NCBI GenBank assembly: GCA_030830785.1
Contig: JAURMI010000003.1
Coordinates: 62,001 to 126,000 of the forward strand
Direction of reading: 5' to 3'
Length of the DNA: 64,000 bases
Origin: Crocinitomicaceae bacterium
GTDB lineage: Bacteria; Bacteroidota; Bacteroidia; Flavobacteriales_D; Crocinitomicaceae
The position numbers and the translations under genes are program-made. Below, one piece after another: positions 1 to 8,997 of the stretch (positions are counted from its first letter, which is position 1; every line of letters begins with the position of its first letter). The notes below the pieces were generated by a model. The model was not told the DNA's origin. It saw nothing but the letters and a program-made list of their open reading frames with translations, and did no database searches.

Positions 1-5
1 TTAAC

Positions 6-821
6 TTACAAAACGAAGCGCTGAATATGTTTTGCCATTTGCATCTGCATGTTCAGCGCTTCGTGCTTAGCAGCTTGAGCAAAATCCAGAGCTGAACTTG
101 CATATAAAATTGAACGGGAGCAATTAATTAGCAACCCACACGAGGAGTTAGCACCATTTGCTACAACACTATCAATATCTCCACCTTGCGCCCCTACCCC
201 TGGAACCAATAAAAAATAATCCGGAACCAATTTTCTCACGCGCGAAAGATATGCTGGGTGAGTGGCACCCACAACAAACATCAATTGTTCAGAAGTGCCC
301 CATTGAGTAGATCGCAATAAAACTTGTTCAAAAAGCGCATAACCATTGCTTTCGATGAATTGAAAATCTTTTGCTCCTTCATTTGAAGTCAAGGCCAATA
401 GAATGACCCATTTATCTTTAAATTTTAAAAAAGGTTGCACAGAATCAGAACCCATGTAGGGTGCAACAGTAAGTGCATCGGCTTTTAAATGTTCGAAAAA
501 GGTTTGCGCATAATAACTCGATGTATTTCCTATATCGCCCCGCTTTGCATCCACGATTACCAAGCATTCTTTTGGTATATGGGCAATTGTTTTTTTCAGT
601 GATTCCCAACCCGCTGCACCATGGCACTCAAAAAAGGCAGTATTAGGTTTAAAGGCAACCGCATAGGGGTGTGTGGCATCAATGATTGCTTTACAAAATT
701 CAAAAAGAGGATCTTCGCATGCCAACAAATGAGCTGGAATTTTTGTTAAATCTGGATCGAGACCAACACATAAAAAACTTTCTTTTTGTTTAATTTGAGC
801 TATTAATTCTGCTTTGGTCAT
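6..821 (-). CDS. pyrF: orotidine-5'-phosphate decarboxylase
   Basis: 271 aa ORF; N-terminal FLCVGLDPDL, AFKPNTAFFE, VDAKRGDIGNTS and LLVPGVGAQGG motifs typical of the long (type 2) OMP decarboxylase. Confidence 0.95.
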   Translation of the reverse strand: MTKAELIAQIKQKESFLCVGLDPDLTKIPAHLLACEDPLFEFCKAIIDATHPYAVAFKPNTAFFECHGAAGWESLKKTIAHIPKECLVIVDAKRGDIGNTSSYYAQTFFEHLKADALTVAPYMGSDSVQPFLKFKDKWVILLALTSNEGAKDFQFIESNGYALFEQVLLRSTQWGTSEQLMFVVGATHPAYLSRVRKLVPDYFLLVPGVGAQGGDIDSVVANGANSSCGLLINCSRSILYASSALDFAQAAKHEALNMQMQMAKHIQRFVL

Positions 822-1897
822 GCGGTTTGGCCTTTTAATTTTTCAGCATTTTCTGCCATTTTTAGTGCATCTAACATTTCTTGTATGTCCCCATTCATGA
901 AAACATTCAAATTATACATTGTTTTATTAATGCGGTGATCAGTAATTCGACCTTGTGGGTAATTGTAAGTGCGGATTTTTGCCGAGCGATCACCAGTAGA
1001 CACAAGTGTCTTTCGTTGTGCCGCACGTTGGTCATGGATGCGATCAAGTTCCAATTGATAGAGTCTTGAACGCAGAACCGAAATGGCTTTTTCCAAATTC
1101 TTATGTTGAGAGCGTCCATCTTGGCATTCCACAACTAAGCCAGATGGTATATGGGTTAATCGAATAGCAGATTCAGTTTTATTGATGTGTTGCCCACCTG
1201 CACCGGAGGCCCTAAAAGTATCTTTTCGCACGTCGTTCATGTCTAGCTCAAAGTCAACCTCTTCGGCTTCTGGCAACACCGCTACTGTGATTGCAGAGGT
1301 ATGAACCCGACCCTGAGATTCTGTTTCTGGAACCCTTTGAACGCGATGCACACCAGACTCAAATTTAAGCGCCCCATAGATGCCATTACCCGTAATTTCG
1401 ATAGATATTTCTTTATACCCTTTAACAGAACCCTCTGAAGAATTTAAGAGTTCTACATTCCAACCCATAGATTTAAAATACATGGTATACATGCGATATA
1501 TGTCTTCGACAAATATACAGGCTTCATCTCCGCCAGTGCCGGCTCTTAGTTCCAGAATAGCATTTTTATCATCTTCTGGGTCTTTTGGAATGAGTAATAT
1601 TTTGATTTCCTCTTCTAAAATGGGTCTCTCATGTTCAAGTTGATCAATTTCTTGCTTAGCCATTTCGCGCATTTCAACATCCTGTTCCACTTCAAGTAAA
1701 GCTTTTGCGCTCGATAAATTGCCCAGTAATAGATTATATTTTTGATAAGTCTGATCTAAAGATTCAAGATCTCGGTATTCTTTATTGAGTTTTACAAACC
1801 TAGGCATATCGGAAATTATATCCGGATCAGTAATCATTTTGCTTACTTCTACAAAGCGAAAATGAATGGCCTCTAACTTACTGAGTAAATCTGACAT
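818..1897 (-). CDS. prfA: peptide chain release factor 1
   Basis: 359 aa; GGQHINKTESAIRLTHIPSG (GGQ motif), ELRAGTGGDEA; overlaps the pyrF start by 4 nt. Confidence 0.97.
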   Translation of the reverse strand: MSDLLSKLEAIHFRFVEVSKMITDPDIISDMPRFVKLNKEYRDLESLDQTYQKYNLLLGNLSSAKALLEVEQDVEMREMAKQEIDQLEHERPILEEEIKILLIPKDPEDDKNAILELRAGTGGDEACIFVEDIYRMYTMYFKSMGWNVELLNSSEGSVKGYKEISIEITGNGIYGALKFESGVHRVQRVPETESQGRVHTSAITVAVLPEAEEVDFELDMNDVRKDTFRASGAGGQHINKTESAIRLTHIPSGLVVECQDGRSQHKNLEKAISVLRSRLYQLELDRIHDQRAAQRKTLVSTGDRSAKIRTYNYPQGRITDHRINKTMYNLNVFMNGDIQEMLDALKMAENAEKLKGQTA

Positions 1898-1914
1898 GGC
1901 GCAAAGATAGGTAT

Positions 1915-1940
1915 AAAAAAACCACCCGAGGGTGGTTTAA
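1915..1940 (-). terminator. Rho-independent terminator between the 1942-3119 minus-strand operon and prfA
   Basis: On the minus strand AACCACCC-TCG-GGTGGTTTTTTAT: GC stem followed by a T run. Confidence 0.8.
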
Positions 1941-1941
1941 A

Positions 1942-2196
1942 TTAGTTTATCGATCCTGTCACACGTTTCATAAATCCGTTCAAGGCCTTCTTTTTATCCG
2001 CACCATTTAAAATCTCCTTATGCACTTCTAGTGCACCTGAAAAATTTGATAAAAGCTCGCCAATAACATCGAGTTCTTCATCCTTAATTCCAGGAGCGTC
2101 AATTAAAAATTCTAAGGTCTCCATGGTTTCAATGATGTAATCTTCATCATTTTTTTCAATGAATTCTACGAGGTGTTTAATTACTGGTAATCGCAT
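1942..2196 (-). CDS. small conserved acidic protein (resembles Bacteroidota DUF6952-type proteins)
   Basis: 84 aa ORF overlapping the thioredoxin gene by 20 nt; same operon as peroxiredoxin and thioredoxin. Confidence 0.7.
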   Translation of the reverse strand: MRLPVIKHLVEFIEKNDEDYIIETMETLEFLIDAPGIKDEELDVIGELLSNFSGALEVHKEILNGADKKKALNGFMKRVTGSIN

Positions 2197-2491
2197 CTAA
2201 GACTTCTTGAATGGTTTCTAATTTATTTCCTTGCGCTTCGCAACTGAGTTTACCGTCTTGAAATGAGGCAAAGGTCGGAAGATTGCTCACGTTGGCGAAG
2301 CCACGCGATTTGGGAAAATGTTCGGCATCAACATAGATAAATGCAATGTCAGGATGACTCTCTGCAAGGCGTTTAAACTTTGGTTTGGTGATTTTGCAAT
2401 TTCCACACCAACCTGCACCGTATTGAACCATGACCTTTTTGTTGACTGCCAAAAATTGGTCTAGGGTATCAGATGTTAGTTCGCTAAACAT
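2177..2491 (-). CDS. thioredoxin family protein
   Basis: 104 aa; QYGAGWCGNCKITKP active site (CGNC) and cis-Pro SNLPTF. Confidence 0.92.
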   Translation of the reverse strand: MFSELTSDTLDQFLAVNKKVMVQYGAGWCGNCKITKPKFKRLAESHPDIAFIYVDAEHFPKSRGFANVSNLPTFASFQDGKLSCEAQGNKLETIQEVLDAITSN

Positions 2492-2495
2492 CGTT

Positions 2496-3119
2496 TTAAT
2501 GTTTACTCAAATAGTCCGCCACGCCACTTCTCGTCGCGTTCATTGCATCTTTTCCTTCTTCCCAATTTGCAGGACAAACTTCACCGTGTTTTTGAACGTG
2601 CGTAAAAGCATCGATCAATCGAATGTATTCTTGAACGTTTCTTCCTACAGGAAAATGATTGATAGACTCATGGAAAACCATACCGTTTTCATCCAACAAA
2701 TAGGTTGCACGATAAGGAACATTATCGCCAGCCATATTGTCTTCGTCAAACATATCGTAATCAAGAATTCCTAATTCTTGAGCTAACAATCGGGTTGAAT
2801 CTGCGATGAGTGGGAAACGAACTCCTTCAATACCACCATTATCTTTAGATGTATTCAACCAAGCAAAATGTACCTCAGCCGTGTCGCAAGATGCACCTAT
2901 AACAATGGTATTGCGTTTTTCAAATTCAGCTGCCGCTTCTTGAAAGGCATGTATTTCAGTTGGGCAAACAAAGGTGAAGTCTTTGGGATACCAAAACAGG
3001 ACTACTTTTTTATTATTGTCTATTGCTTGTTTTAGCACATTGATTTGAAAAGCATCGCCCATTTCATCGATAGCTTTAACATTAATATCTGGGAATTTTT
3101 TTCCAACTAAAGTTGACAT
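2496..3119 (-). CDS. peroxiredoxin (AhpC/2-Cys type)
   Basis: 207 aa; peroxidatic YPKDFTFVCPTEIHAF and resolving GEVCPANWEEGKDAM motifs. Confidence 0.95.
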   Translation of the reverse strand: MSTLVGKKFPDINVKAIDEMGDAFQINVLKQAIDNNKKVVLFWYPKDFTFVCPTEIHAFQEAAAEFEKRNTIVIGASCDTAEVHFAWLNTSKDNGGIEGVRFPLIADSTRLLAQELGILDYDMFDEDNMAGDNVPYRATYLLDENGMVFHESINHFPVGRNVQEYIRLIDAFTHVQKHGEVCPANWEEGKDAMNATRSGVADYLSKH

Positions 3120-3162
3120 ATTCTTACTAATTTTTAAATGATTACTACTGTTTTAAACAAAG

Positions 3163-3170
3163 ATACGACG
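3163..3170 (-). promoter_or_regulatory. -7 box (TATCTTTG) for the peroxiredoxin-thioredoxin operon
   Basis: Match to the Bacteroidota TAnnTTTG consensus about 43 nt upstream of the peroxiredoxin ATG; no good -33 TTG found. Confidence 0.5.
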
Positions 3171-3234
3171 CTTTGGTTGGTACATTATTATAATTTATTT
3201 CGATTTATTTTATAATTTAATAGATTTTTTCTAT

Positions 3235-4164
3235 ATGATTTCACTTCAGCAAATGGGCTATATACTTGCGCTTTCACAAGAGCGCTCATTCCAAAGAGCA
3301 AGTGAACGCTGTTTTGTGACACAGCCAACGCTTTCAATGCAGATAAAAAAAGCCGAAGACACCTTGGGTTATCGGATTTTTGATCGGGATGCAAACCCAC
3401 TTCAAATTACACCAATTGGACAAAAATTAATTCCTATTCTTCGAGAAATCTTGGCTGAAAATGATAAGATTAAATTACTGTCTGATCAACTTCAAGGTGT
3501 TGTTAAAGACGAAATAAGAATTGGAATTATCCCAACCGTAGCGGCCTACATGTTGCCAGATTTATTCAAAGACTGGTTAAATAGTTTTGATTCGGTTAAG
3601 TTTAAAATCAGCGAATTAAAAACAACCGATGCATTGGAAGCGCTTGAAAAAAAGGAGCTAGATATTGCTATCATTGCTGGGCCTCATCACAATTCAAAAT
3701 TAAAAACAGTGGGCCTTTACAGAGAAGAGATACAAGTATATTGCCCACAATTGAAAAAAGAAGACATTCATTTTGATGAAATTCAACGCTTGCACCCTTG
3801 GCTTCTCAGTAAAGGCAACTGCCTGCGTACGCAAATGTTGCATTTTTGCAAATTAGCTAAAGATGAAATGAATCAAGATTGGGATTATGAAGGTGGGAAC
3901 TTACCCTTACTTATCGAAATGGTAGATAAAAATGGAGGTTATACACTCATTCCTTCGAACTATAGGTTGAATGCAACTCAGAAGAAAGGAATAAAGAATA
4001 TTGCAGAAATTCAAGGTGCACCTGCCCGAGAAATTATTGGTCTTGTGCCAAATCGCAGTATGAAAATGGAATATATAGAAGCTATCATCCGTCAAATTCA
4101 AGTCCATTACAGACAAAAAAAAACCAACAAAAATTTGTTGGTTTTGGATTGGGATGTCACCTAA
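3235..4164 (+). CDS. oxyR: LysR-family hydrogen peroxide-inducible regulator OxyR
   Basis: 309 aa; N-terminal HTH (FQRASERCFVTQPTLSMQIKKAEDTLG); NCLRTQMLHFC reproduces the E. coli OxyR C199-X8-C208 spacing; divergent from peroxiredoxin. Confidence 0.92.
   Translation: MISLQQMGYILALSQERSFQRASERCFVTQPTLSMQIKKAEDTLGYRIFDRDANPLQITPIGQKLIPILREILAENDKIKLLSDQLQGVVKDEIRIGIIPTVAAYMLPDLFKDWLNSFDSVKFKISELKTTDALEALEKKELDIAIIAGPHHNSKLKTVGLYREEIQVYCPQLKKEDIHFDEIQRLHPWLLSKGNCLRTQMLHFCKLAKDEMNQDWDYEGGNLPLLIEMVDKNGGYTLIPSNYRLNATQKKGIKNIAEIQGAPAREIIGLVPNRSMKMEYIEAIIRQIQVHYRQKKTNKNLLVLDWDVT
4120..4145. terminator. Bidirectional terminator-like hairpin overlapping the 3' end of oxyR
   Basis: AAAACCAACAAA / TTTGTTGGTTTT inverted repeat between convergent oxyR and tig; lies within the oxyR coding sequence. 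Confidence 0.6.
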
Positions 4165-4176
4165 AAATTAGTTCTC

Positions 4177-5520
4177 TTACGCCTTTGCCATTGCGACAAA
4201 GTCGTCATAAGCCAATTCCTTTTTTGAAATCGCGACATTTTCTTTAAAAAAGGCCGTAAGCTTTGACTCTGCCAAGCGATCGTAGATTCCATTGGCTTGT
4301 TCTTTATTTTGAAGTAGTCGTTTAGCAGTCTCTGTTAGTTCCTCTTCATCGGGTGCTGGCATTCCATATTGGGCATAATTCCCAACAATCAACGATTTAG
4401 TATAGTTGATTACCTCTTCATTAGTCAATTGAATTTGATTGTCTTTGAAAATCTTAGTCTGGATTAATTGCCATTTTAATGATTTGAGATATGCATCAAA
4501 CTCACGGTCCAAATCTTCATCAGCTATCGGTTTTTCGGATGAGGCTTTGATCCATTTTTTGAGGAATTCCTCAGGGAATGTCATTTTGGTTTCTTCAATC
4601 AATAGATCATAAACATTTTTTGTAAACAAACGATCTGCATCTTCTTCAAACATCCTTGTTAAATCTGCCTCAATACGCTTATTCATTTCATCTTCTGTCT
4701 TTATTTCATCACCAAAAAGTTTTTGAAAAAGCTCCTCATTCAACTCAGCCATCTCCATGCGTTTTATATCAGTGATGGTGAATTGAAAATCGCAACTAAG
4801 GCTTGCATAAATGTCTGCAGAAACACCGAGCATAGCGGCTGCATCCTCAGGGCCTTTAGATACCGATGTGAGATCCAAAACAAAAGAATCATTAATCTTT
4901 TTGCCCGTCAATAACTTAATTGCCGCTTTGTTTTCGAGGAATTCCATAGAAATCGTAGTAGAATGGCTTATTCCACCTTCTTTAATAAGACCCGATTCCA
5001 ATTCTTCAAATTTCCCCATGACCATATCTTTGTCTGATATGTTTTCTACAGAAACGAGCTTACCGTATCGTCGACGTAAATCATCAGTCTGCTTGTTGAG
5101 CAACTTTTTATCAATTTTTACCGTGTTATAGGTAACCTTTGTTTTTTTAGATATCGGCAAGTTAAAAGATGGACTATAACCAATTTGATAACTAAAAGTA
5201 AAATCTTGTGGTGAATCAAAACTACCTTCAACTCCATTTTCAATAGGAAGCGGGTTACCTAGAATTTCTATTTTCTCCTCAGTAATGTATTGATAGAGCG
5301 CATCGTTAGAAATTTTATTAAGCTCGTCGATGAGTACAGACTTTCCATATTGCTTTTGAATGAGCCCTGCTGGTACCTGTCCTGGTCGAAAACCTGGAAT
5401 TTTTGCTGTTTTTCTGTATTTATCCAAAACTGCCTTTACCTTACTTTGGTAATCTTCTTGAATAATTTCAACCTTAAGAATACCATTTTGTGCATCTACC
5501 TCTTGACGAATAATTTTCAT
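4177..5520 (-). CDS. tig: trigger factor (ribosome-associated chaperone/PPIase)
   Basis: 447 aa; IPGFRPGQVP N-terminal signature, C-terminal chaperone domain. Confidence 0.93.
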   Translation of the reverse strand: MKIIRQEVDAQNGILKVEIIQEDYQSKVKAVLDKYRKTAKIPGFRPGQVPAGLIQKQYGKSVLIDELNKISNDALYQYITEEKIEILGNPLPIENGVEGSFDSPQDFTFSYQIGYSPSFNLPISKKTKVTYNTVKIDKKLLNKQTDDLRRRYGKLVSVENISDKDMVMGKFEELESGLIKEGGISHSTTISMEFLENKAAIKLLTGKKINDSFVLDLTSVSKGPEDAAAMLGVSADIYASLSCDFQFTITDIKRMEMAELNEELFQKLFGDEIKTEDEMNKRIEADLTRMFEEDADRLFTKNVYDLLIEETKMTFPEEFLKKWIKASSEKPIADEDLDREFDAYLKSLKWQLIQTKIFKDNQIQLTNEEVINYTKSLIVGNYAQYGMPAPDEEELTETAKRLLQNKEQANGIYDRLAESKLTAFFKENVAISKKELAYDDFVAMAKA

Positions 5521-5547
5521 TTGAACTAATTATAATCCTTTACATTA

Positions 5548-5580
5548 AAAAAAAAGGTCTCGTTGAGCTAACGAGACCTT
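5548..5580 (-). terminator. terminator downstream of tRNA-Leu
   Basis: Minus strand AAAGGTCTCGTT-agct-AACGAGACCTTTTTTTTT. Confidence 0.85.
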
Positions 5581-5582
5581 TG

Positions 5583-5664
5583 TGCGGATGGAGGGACTCG
5601 AACCCGCACACCTCTCGGCACCAGATCCTAAGTCTGGCGTGTCTACCAATTTCACCACATCCGC
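5583..5664 (-). tRNA. tRNA-Leu (anticodon UAG)
   Basis: Minus strand GCGGATG...TGGTAGACACGCCAGACTTAGGATCTGGTGCCGAGAGGTGTGCGGGTTCGAGTCCCTCCATCCGCA; acceptor, anticodon (CCAGA-CTTAGGA-TCTGG), short variable and T arms all pair; CCA not fully encoded. Confidence 0.95.
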
Positions 5665-5772
5665 AATTTTATTTAAATCAATATGCCGTTTGCATATGAC
5701 CCTTATCGGGTGGCAAAGATACTAGAAGAAATTATAATTCCAATAAACGATTAAAAAAAAGCTAGAAAAATA

Positions 5773-6537
5773 CTATGTTTTCTTCTGAAGTTTTTCACGA
5801 ATTTCCTTCATAAAGGATGATGCATAAACAAAGCTTTCAATTTCAGGATTGTCTGCGTTAATAATAGAATGTCTGTTGCCCGTCCACCATTTTTTACCTT
5901 CATGAATGAATAAAATTTCATCACCTATTTCCATGACACTATTCATATCATGTGTGATGACAACTGTAGTTATATCAAATTCCTTGGTGATATCATTAAT
6001 AAGATTGTCAATGACAATTGCCGTTTTAGGGTCAAGACCAGAGTTTGGTTCATCACAAAACAAATAGCGCGGTCGCATTGCAATTGCCCTTGCAATACCA
6101 ACACGTTTTTGCATTCCACCACTACATTCTGAGGGCAATAGGTTGTTACTGCCATCTAGATTCACCCTTTCTAAACAATAATCTACCCGATGCTGAATTT
6201 CGGCTTTGGTCATTTTAGTGAACATCTGCAGCGGAAACTTTACATTTTGTTCAACGGTCATGGAGTCAAAGAGCGCCGAACCTTGGAAAAGCATTCCTAT
6301 TTCTTGCCTAATTTCACTGCGCGCTGCACGATCCATACCCGTGAAATTTCTTTTATCATAGAAAACTTCCCCCGTATCGGGTTCATAAAGACCTACTAAA
6401 CATTTTGCAAGCACCGACTTTCCTTGACCCGATTGACCAATTATTAGATTGACCTTACCTTTTTCAAAACTATGGTCTATATCAAACAATATTTTTTGAC
6501 CATTAAAACTTTTGGATACCTGATGAAATTCTATCAT
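5773..6537 (-). CDS. ABC transporter ATP-binding protein (MlaF-like, phospholipid transport)
   Basis: 254 aa; Walker A GQSGQGKSV, ABC signature SGGMQKR, CDEPNSGLDP; coupled to an MlaE-type permease. Confidence 0.92.
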   Translation of the reverse strand: MIEFHQVSKSFNGQKILFDIDHSFEKGKVNLIIGQSGQGKSVLAKCLVGLYEPDTGEVFYDKRNFTGMDRAARSEIRQEIGMLFQGSALFDSMTVEQNVKFPLQMFTKMTKAEIQHRVDYCLERVNLDGSNNLLPSECSGGMQKRVGIARAIAMRPRYLFCDEPNSGLDPKTAIVIDNLINDITKEFDITTVVITHDMNSVMEIGDEILFIHEGKKWWTGNRHSIINADNPEIESFVYASSFMKEIREKLQKKT

Positions 6538-7277
6538 GAGAGCAGCATAAGTTGGGTAAGAATAAAATTGGCAATCAAAATAGCGACACTACTCGTAACG
6601 ACAGCCTGAGTAGATGCCTTTCCTACATCTAAGGACCCACCCTTTACATAATAGCCGTAAAATGAGGCAATACTTACAATTAAGAATCCAAAAATCAGGG
6701 TTTTTGAAAGTGCATAGGTTATATGAAATGGATTAAAAAAGGATCGAATTCCTAATATATATATTTCAGTTGTTGTTAAATCAGAAAACAATAAGGCCAA
6801 CCAACCTCCAAACATTGAAAGCGCCATGGAAAAAACTACTAAAACTGGAAAGAAAACCAATGCAGCTGTTATTTTTGGTAATACCAAAAAATTTAATGAG
6901 TTTACTCCCATTATTTCTAAGGCGTCAATTTGTTCAGTAACGCGCATAGTTCCAATTTCTGAAGCAACATTGGAACCAACCTTACCGGCCAAAATAAGGG
7001 AAATAATTGTAGGCGAAAATTCTAAAATCGTACTAGATTGAGTAATGTAACCAACAGTATATTCCGGGAGCAAAGGGCTCTCCATACTCGATGCAGTTTG
7101 AAGCGCAATTACCGCTCCCATAAAGGCCGACATAAGTGCAACTATTGGCAACGAATTGATACCAATTTGCTCTATTTCAATCAAGGATTGCTTCCAGTAG
7201 AAACGCCAGCGGTTTGGTCTTGAAAAGACTACGCCAAGCATTAAGATATATTTTCCGAATTGTCTAAGCCAGTTCAC
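6534..7277 (-). CDS. MlaE-family ABC transporter permease
   Basis: 247 aa; AGKVGSNVASEIGTMRVTEQIDALEIMGVNSLNFLVLPKITA is the classic MlaE/YrbE signature. Confidence 0.94.
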   Translation of the reverse strand: MNWLRQFGKYILMLGVVFSRPNRWRFYWKQSLIEIEQIGINSLPIVALMSAFMGAVIALQTASSMESPLLPEYTVGYITQSSTILEFSPTIISLILAGKVGSNVASEIGTMRVTEQIDALEIMGVNSLNFLVLPKITAALVFFPVLVVFSMALSMFGGWLALLFSDLTTTEIYILGIRSFFNPFHITYALSKTLIFGFLIVSIASFYGYYVKGGSLDVGKASTQAVVTSSVAILIANFILTQLMLLS

Positions 7278-7294
7278 TAGGCTAAGTTAAACAT

Positions 7295-7302
7295 TATATT
7301 TG
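7295..7302 (+). promoter_or_regulatory. -7 box (TATATTTG) upstream of the SprT-like gene
   Basis: Matches Bacteroidota TAnnTTTG; only 5 nt from the ATG at 7308. Confidence 0.5.
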
Positions 7303-7307
7303 CAGTA

Positions 7308-7928
7308 ATGCAGCACAAACGCGACCAATTTATTTATACACTGCGTAAGTATGCACCTATTGATTTTGTAGGCTACCTGGTAGATTGTATTTTAGATGCA
7401 AAAGTGCGTTTTAAGATTGTAGCCCGACGAAAAACCAAATTAGGTGACTTCCGTTTAAATGCTTTTGAATCCAAACCAGTTATTACTGTAAATGGTGATT
7501 TAAACCCATACAGCTTTCTAATCACAGCCTTACATGAATTAGCGCATCTCGACACCTTTAGAGTGCATGGCCACACTGTAGAGCCCCATGGTAAAGAATG
7601 GAAAATGTTCTTTGCAAAGCGACTTAAGCCCATTTTAGAAAGTAAAAAATTACCCTTGCCTTTGCAAGAGGCACTCGAAAAAAGTATCCTTAAAATTAAA
7701 GCATCAAGTTGTTCTGATATTCAATTAAGTCGTGTGCTTAAAACTTACGATGAACACCAGGAAACTTTTTTAGAACAACTCCCTTTTCAAGCAGAATTCA
7801 TACTTAAAGACAAACGATTTATCAAAGGTGAACTCCGCAGAACTCGTTATCTTTGCACTGAAAAAAGTAGTAAGCGTATCTACCTAATACATGCATTAGC
7901 ACCAATAACACCAATCCTTTATGATTAG
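7308..7928 (+). CDS. SprT-like zinc metalloprotease-fold protein
   Basis: 206 aa; ALHELAHL (HExxH-type) plus downstream EPHGKEWK, typical of SprT domains. Confidence 0.88.
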   Translation: MQHKRDQFIYTLRKYAPIDFVGYLVDCILDAKVRFKIVARRKTKLGDFRLNAFESKPVITVNGDLNPYSFLITALHELAHLDTFRVHGHTVEPHGKEWKMFFAKRLKPILESKKLPLPLQEALEKSILKIKASSCSDIQLSRVLKTYDEHQETFLEQLPFQAEFILKDKRFIKGELRRTRYLCTEKSSKRIYLIHALAPITPILYD

Positions 7929-8994
7929 CAAAAATACTTATGGACTTATTATGGCTGGAGGCGTTGGCAGTCGTTTTTGGCCACTATCAACAGCGTCGAA
8001 CCCCAAACAATTTTTAGATGTATTGGGAATTGGAAAGTCACTTTTAAGATTAACATTTGAGCGACTAAATAAATTTATCCCAACAGAAAATATTTATATA
8101 CTAACAAATTCTTCATACGAGTCATTGGTTCTAAAACAACTCCCGGAATTGGAAAAAGGTCAAGTGCTTTGTGAGCCCGAACGTAAAAACACAGCACCCT
8201 GTATTGCCTATGCAGCCGCAAAAATCAATGCCCTCGACCCAAACGCAACACTTTTGATTTCTCCATCTGACCATTTGATAGTCAATGAACTGCGCTTTGA
8301 ACAAATTATAGAAATAGCATGGCAAACAGCGCAGTCTGATCAGCTTGTCACACTTGGTATTGAGCCAAACCGTCCTGATACAGGCTACGGATACATCGAA
8401 TTTGAAAAAACCCATCAAAATCAAAAAGGTGCAGTTTGTCAAGTCATGCAATTCAGAGAAAAGCCAGATTTGGCCACTGCAGAATCTTTTCTATTGGCTG
8501 GGAATTTTTATTGGAATGCTGGAATTTTTATTTGGAAAGCCGATATCATTCTCAAGGCCTTGTCTTTATATCAGCCTGATATATTCAATATTTTCAACCA
8601 AGGATCAACTATCTATGGTAGCCCACAAGAGCCTGTTTTCTTAAAAGAAGCTTTTGCGGCTTGCCCTGATATTTCTATTGATTTTGCGATTATGGAGAAG
8701 GCACCCAATGTCAGTGTTGTATTGGCAGATTTTGATTGGAGTGATTTAGGCACATGGGGGAGCTTGACTACACACTTAAAAAAGGATCAGATGAATAATT
8801 CAATTATTGGAGAGAATATCCACGTATTCGAAACTGAGAATTGTTTAATCAACATTGCTTCAAATAAAACAGTTTTGCTCGATGGTCTAAAAGATTACAT
8901 TGTCATTGATACTGAAGATAAACTTATGTTGCTCAAATTAAGTAACGAACAAAAATTGAAAGAATACCTTAAATCAATGGGGCTTAGTTCATAG
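7921..8994 (+). CDS. mannose-1-phosphate guanylyltransferase
   Basis: 357 aa; IMAGGVGSRFWPLS pyrophosphorylase motif, FREKPD, YWNAGIFIWKA, DWSDLGTWGSL. Confidence 0.94.
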   Translation: MISKNTYGLIMAGGVGSRFWPLSTASNPKQFLDVLGIGKSLLRLTFERLNKFIPTENIYILTNSSYESLVLKQLPELEKGQVLCEPERKNTAPCIAYAAAKINALDPNATLLISPSDHLIVNELRFEQIIEIAWQTAQSDQLVTLGIEPNRPDTGYGYIEFEKTHQNQKGAVCQVMQFREKPDLATAESFLLAGNFYWNAGIFIWKADIILKALSLYQPDIFNIFNQGSTIYGSPQEPVFLKEAFAACPDISIDFAIMEKAPNVSVVLADFDWSDLGTWGSLTTHLKKDQMNNSIIGENIHVFETENCLINIASNKTVLLDGLKDYIVIDTEDKLMLLKLSNEQKLKEYLKSMGLSS

Positions 8995-8997
8995 AAA

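Noticed and set aside
8490-8540. Apparent short direct repeat (ctgggaatttttattggaatgctggaatttttatttgga) in the GDP-mannose pyrophosphorylase gene
   Set aside because: It encodes the family motif YWNAGIFIWKA, so the similarity comes from conserved protein sequence rather than a repeat element.
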